From Ailanthus altissimus (Eukaryota; Streptophyta; Magnoliopsida; Sapindales; Simaroubaceae): a stretch of DNA of 64,000 nt. Below, in pieces: positions 61,331 to 64,000 of the stretch; position 1 is the first letter of the stretch; each line of letters opens with the position of its first letter. The translations under genes and the position numbers were made by a program. Below the pieces are notes generated by a model, which was not told where the DNA came from, did no database searches, and worked only from the letters and a program-made list of their open reading frames with translations. The stretch lies in contig OX327696.1 of NCBI GenBank assembly GCA_946807835.1, positions 1,376,501-1,440,500 of the forward strand. The letters are read 5' to 3'.

Positions 61331-61729
61331 GTACTTCTGATGCATTTCGTGGATTTTGCTTAGTATGTTTCTTTTGGGCCATTAATGTAACTTAATTTCT
61401 ATGCCCCTTCAATTACATCCGACGTGGGTCTCTCTCTTCGATCTTATGCGGAGATAGGATCTATTTTTTGGTGTGGGATATGTGTTATTCCTTCTTTTAT
61501 GGGTTTGTGTATTAAGTATATATCATTATATAAATATAATGTATTACCCCGATATTCTTCTAATTGTAGTATTAATTGTCTTCCCAATAATCTTTTGATT
61601 GTAGTAGTACTGGTCTTCTAAGGTATTCTCAATACTTAAAAAAAAAAAAATTATATTCGATGTGGCACATCAAGTCCCTAATTTATCATAATAATTTGTT
61701 GTACTTAATTAGTCGTTATCTGGAGAAAC
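61331..61729. other. Gap between TNL copies 2 and 3
   Basis: The 3' flank of TNL copy 2. It contains a 65-codon frame (61424-61621) with no known motif and an A run at 61640. Likely 3' untranslated and intergenic DNA shared by two convergent ends. Confidence 0.45.
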
Positions 61730-62750
61730 AATTTCTGTACCCATTTCTTGAAGCAAATCATGCATTGTTATGTCATTGCTTGATATCGCAATGAGAGCCT
61801 CATCAATAAGAACTGTTATTCCAAGAATTTTATTGCAAAATTTTTATCCTCACCTTTAAGAAAACATGCAATATCCAAAAATATCTCCATTTTTCTTTAC
61901 TCCTTCCAACTAAAAGTTGCCCTAAAACTTTAAGAGCTAATGGAACACCGTGAACATATCTTACTACCTTGTTTGATAATTTCTCGTAACCTACACAAGG
62001 CTTGTCCTTTTTGAAGGCATGTTGAAAAAACAGCTCAAGAACAGCATCACATCTCAATTCCTTCATCTCATATGTTTCATTCTCGGGGGAAATTTTAAGT
62101 ACTTGTTTATCTCTTGTTGTTATTATGATTCGACTCCTTATGCCAAACATATTGACACTTCCAATTAACAAGTCTATTTGCTCCGAACTAGTGACATCAT
62201 CGAGAACAACTAGAACCTTCTTGCAACCGAGTCTTTTACTTTCAAAGCTGAAGCTAATATCGGGATCGTAATTGTTCACATTTTTATCTTCTAATAATGT
62301 ACAAAAAAAAGTTTTTGTCGCAACTGAGCTATACCAATTTTTTCAGATTCTTCTCTAACATTTCGAATAAAGCAAGAGCCTTCAAAACCACGGAAGATTT
62401 TTAAGAAAAAGCTTCAGCAATTGTTGTCTTGCCAATACCACCGATTCCCCATATTCCAATGTTGCAAATATCTTCTGACCCAAGTCGTAACAACCTTTCA
62501 ATTTGTTAATTTTTAATTCCACTCCAACCAAGCCTTTGATATAATCAATTGGAAACATAACTTTCAGTCTCTTCAAAACATCTTCCATAATTTTCCCCAC
62601 AAGTACAGGCTCATCCCTAACAAATATGAAAAAAAAATTAGTAAGAACTATCGAATCAGAAAAATAAGGCAGATTATTTGTAAAATGCCGATACTCAACT
62701 CTATGGTCACTCACTCAAAACTTCATCAAAAATAATTACAACAACAACAA
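61730..62750 (-). pseudogene. TNL fragment (copy 3), NB-ARC exon only
   Basis: On the minus strand, an intron-1 tail ends at an acceptor GTTAG just before 62616. The NB-ARC exon follows: a frameshifted start (DEPVLVGKIMEDVLKRL, GLVGVELKI), an intact P-loop (GIGGIGKTT at about 62440) in a different frame, then an open 149-codon stretch (62279-61830) with kinase-2 VLVVLDDV, RNBS-B SRIIITTRDK and GVPLALKVLG. After another break comes MHDLLQEMG at about 61760, and homology stops at EIV near 61731. There is no TIR, LRR or C-JID nearby. The right end abuts the LTR at 62757. It has fewer stops than copy 1 in the middle part but cannot make a receptor. Confidence 0.85.
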
Positions 62751-62756
62751 CAACAA
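62733..62756. repeat. (ACA)n microsatellite at the LTR border
   Basis: AACAACAACAACAACAA directly precedes the TGTTGG start of the LTR. This sits exactly at the junction between TNL copy 3 and the retroelement. Confidence 0.8.
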
Positions 62757-63630
62757 TGTTGGAAAATTGGTGATTCAACAATTTTGGTTGGACAAGAATT
62801 GAGATGAATACCAAAGTAGAGAGTCACAAGAAGTCTAGAACGTGTGAAACACGTATGGAGAAGTCTAGGACGTGTGGGACACGAAGGGGGAAGTGAAACG
62901 GGACTCAAAGACGCGAAGGAAAAGAAGGAATCGCAGGGAGCTGACCAGCGTTGCGGTGCCTAGGGACGAGCGTCGCGGCGCCAGAACGCGTGGAAAAGTC
63001 CGTTTTAGTTCTGAATTTCGAGTTTTGGAAAGTTTTGGACTTCCAAAACAAATGAACTCTTACTCTAACAAGGAATAAGGTTTGTAGGCATGAAATACAC
63101 CCTATATAAACACTTATAAACCATTTGTTTCAGATTAAGCATCTAAGATTTCAAGATGTAACCATAAGAGAGAATAGAGGAGTTAGGTAGGCACTAAGTG
63201 CGTGGTGCACTAAGGTGTAACCTTTGGGGGTGTTTTCTTCTTTAGGTTCTTTAAGTGAATAAAAGAGAAACACCATAGATCCTTTTGGCTTAGATGCTCG
63301 GGCTATTCTTGTATTCCTTATAAAATTCTCTTATGAAGAGATACGAAGAGGTCTTAGGGAGTCATGGTGATCAAGGGTAGATACTTAGAGGTCTCTATGG
63401 GAGATACTAAGGGGTCTTGTGGGATCATTGATGATGTAAGAAGATACTTTGTGATCTATTTCAATGGTAAGAAGCTGGATTATGGATCCTCCGTAGACGT
63501 AGGCAATTTGGGCCGAACCACGTATATCTTGTGTCTTGTGATTGATTTATTTTCTTTATCTTTATTAGTGTGTTAATCTTATGTGTTCTTGCTTATGGTG
63601 TGAGTTATAATTTTTTGCTGCACATAGAGT
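62757..63630 (+). mobile_element. LTR of a retrotransposon (family L), plus strand
   Basis: It begins TGTTGGAAAATTGG and ends near TTTTTGCTGCACA. It is homologous to 8058-8764 (minus) and to the split LTR at 19718-22745. It has a G+C-rich core at 62920-63000 (GTCGCGGCGCC) and a CTATATAAAC promoter-like word at about 63103. A run of the same GAGATACT/GGTCTTAGG-type phrases lies at 63345-63420. A sequence like GGGGTATCAAGATT follows about 25 bp after the end and could be a decayed primer-binding site. No gag was recognised before the window ends. Confidence 0.75.
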
Positions 63631-63699
63631 AAAAGGGGTATCAAGATTGTGACTTAGTTGATACCATAGGGGTGTCAAATTGAAGTGTATGGCGTGATA

Positions 63700-64000
63700 T
63701 CCTCAACAAACAACAATAACAACAATAATTATTATTATTATTATTGAAATATGACAACACAAGATTCAATAGTCAAGAAAAATAATCAATCAGCAAGAAT
63801 ACAAAATGATTTGTAGTGCTTCAGTCACAAATGTGATTTACATCTACTCGAGCTCAACTATGAGACTCTATTCTACACTATTGAAGGAATTCTTACAAGC
63901 TTAAGCTTCTAATCTCTGTAATCCCTCAAATACAGCACAAAATTACACAGAATATGGATAATAATGACGATGAATAGAAAACCTTAACACAGACCCTATC
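63700..64000 (-). mobile_element. Possible LTR fragment at the window edge
   Basis: A CAA/ATT simple repeat (63700-63745) is followed by sequence in the style of the U5 end of an LTR in minus orientation (TAGTGCTTCAGTCACAAATGTG, then ACATCTACTCGAGCTC). No second copy exists in the window to prove it. Confidence 0.3.

Noticed and set aside
1..64000. CRISPR arrays, bacterial operons, organellar inserts or rRNA genes.
   Set aside because: No spaced identical short repeats, no bacterial gene style, no recognisable organellar genes and no rRNA core words were seen.

Overview
The window is nuclear DNA of a flowering plant. It is very AT-rich, genes carry introns with mostly GT-AG borders, and LTR retrotransposons of the Ty1/copia type and Mutator-like elements fill most of the space between genes. 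TIR-NB-ARC-LRR (TNL) resistance-type genes ending in a C-JID (post-LRR) domain point to a eudicot, probably a rosid; the sequence alone does not fix the species. No organellar, bacterial or viral block was seen.

Only two genes look intact. An intronless class I carboxylesterase of the CXE18 type lies at 4209-5243 on the minus strand. An eight-exon gene for the non-canonical initiation factor eIF2D (ligatin) lies at 37285-31697 on the minus strand. All eight eIF2D exons join in frame to 606 residues, and one intron must be read as GC-AG.

The right half (39-63 kb) is a decaying TNL cluster with three copies. Copy 1 (46493-39158, minus) is a clear pseudogene: a copia element has split its TIR exon, a solo LTR sits in an intron, a splice acceptor is lost and there are several stops and frameshifts. 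Copy 2 (56227-61330, plus) keeps every exon and every NB-ARC motif, but a perfect 47-bp tandem duplication in the NB-ARC exon and a likely 2-nt deletion at the end of the LRR exon break the frame. As written it could give only a 284-residue TIR plus P-loop protein. Copy 3 (about 62616-61730, minus) is an NB-ARC fragment next to an LTR. Copies 1 and 2 are head to head, about 9.7 kb apart, and that gap is filled by a degraded copia element containing another element.

The left half (8-23 kb) is a transposon field. It holds a solo LTR on the minus strand (about 8.06-8.76 kb) and a Mutator-like transposase remnant followed by an antisense DUF1985-like reading frame (10.0-14.7 kb). Next are a gag-only copia element (15.5-18.15 kb) and an LTR split by a roughly 2.2-kb nested element (19.7-22.75 kb). 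An inverted relative of that nested element interrupts the copia element at 48.5-50.8 kb. The 22.75-31.7 kb stretch is AT-rich intergenic DNA with simple repeats and one perfect 66-bp tandem duplication.

Exon borders were set by reading frame, splice dinucleotides and comparison among the copies in this window. LTR borders are mostly estimates, good to about 5-30 bp. No alignment or database search was run.
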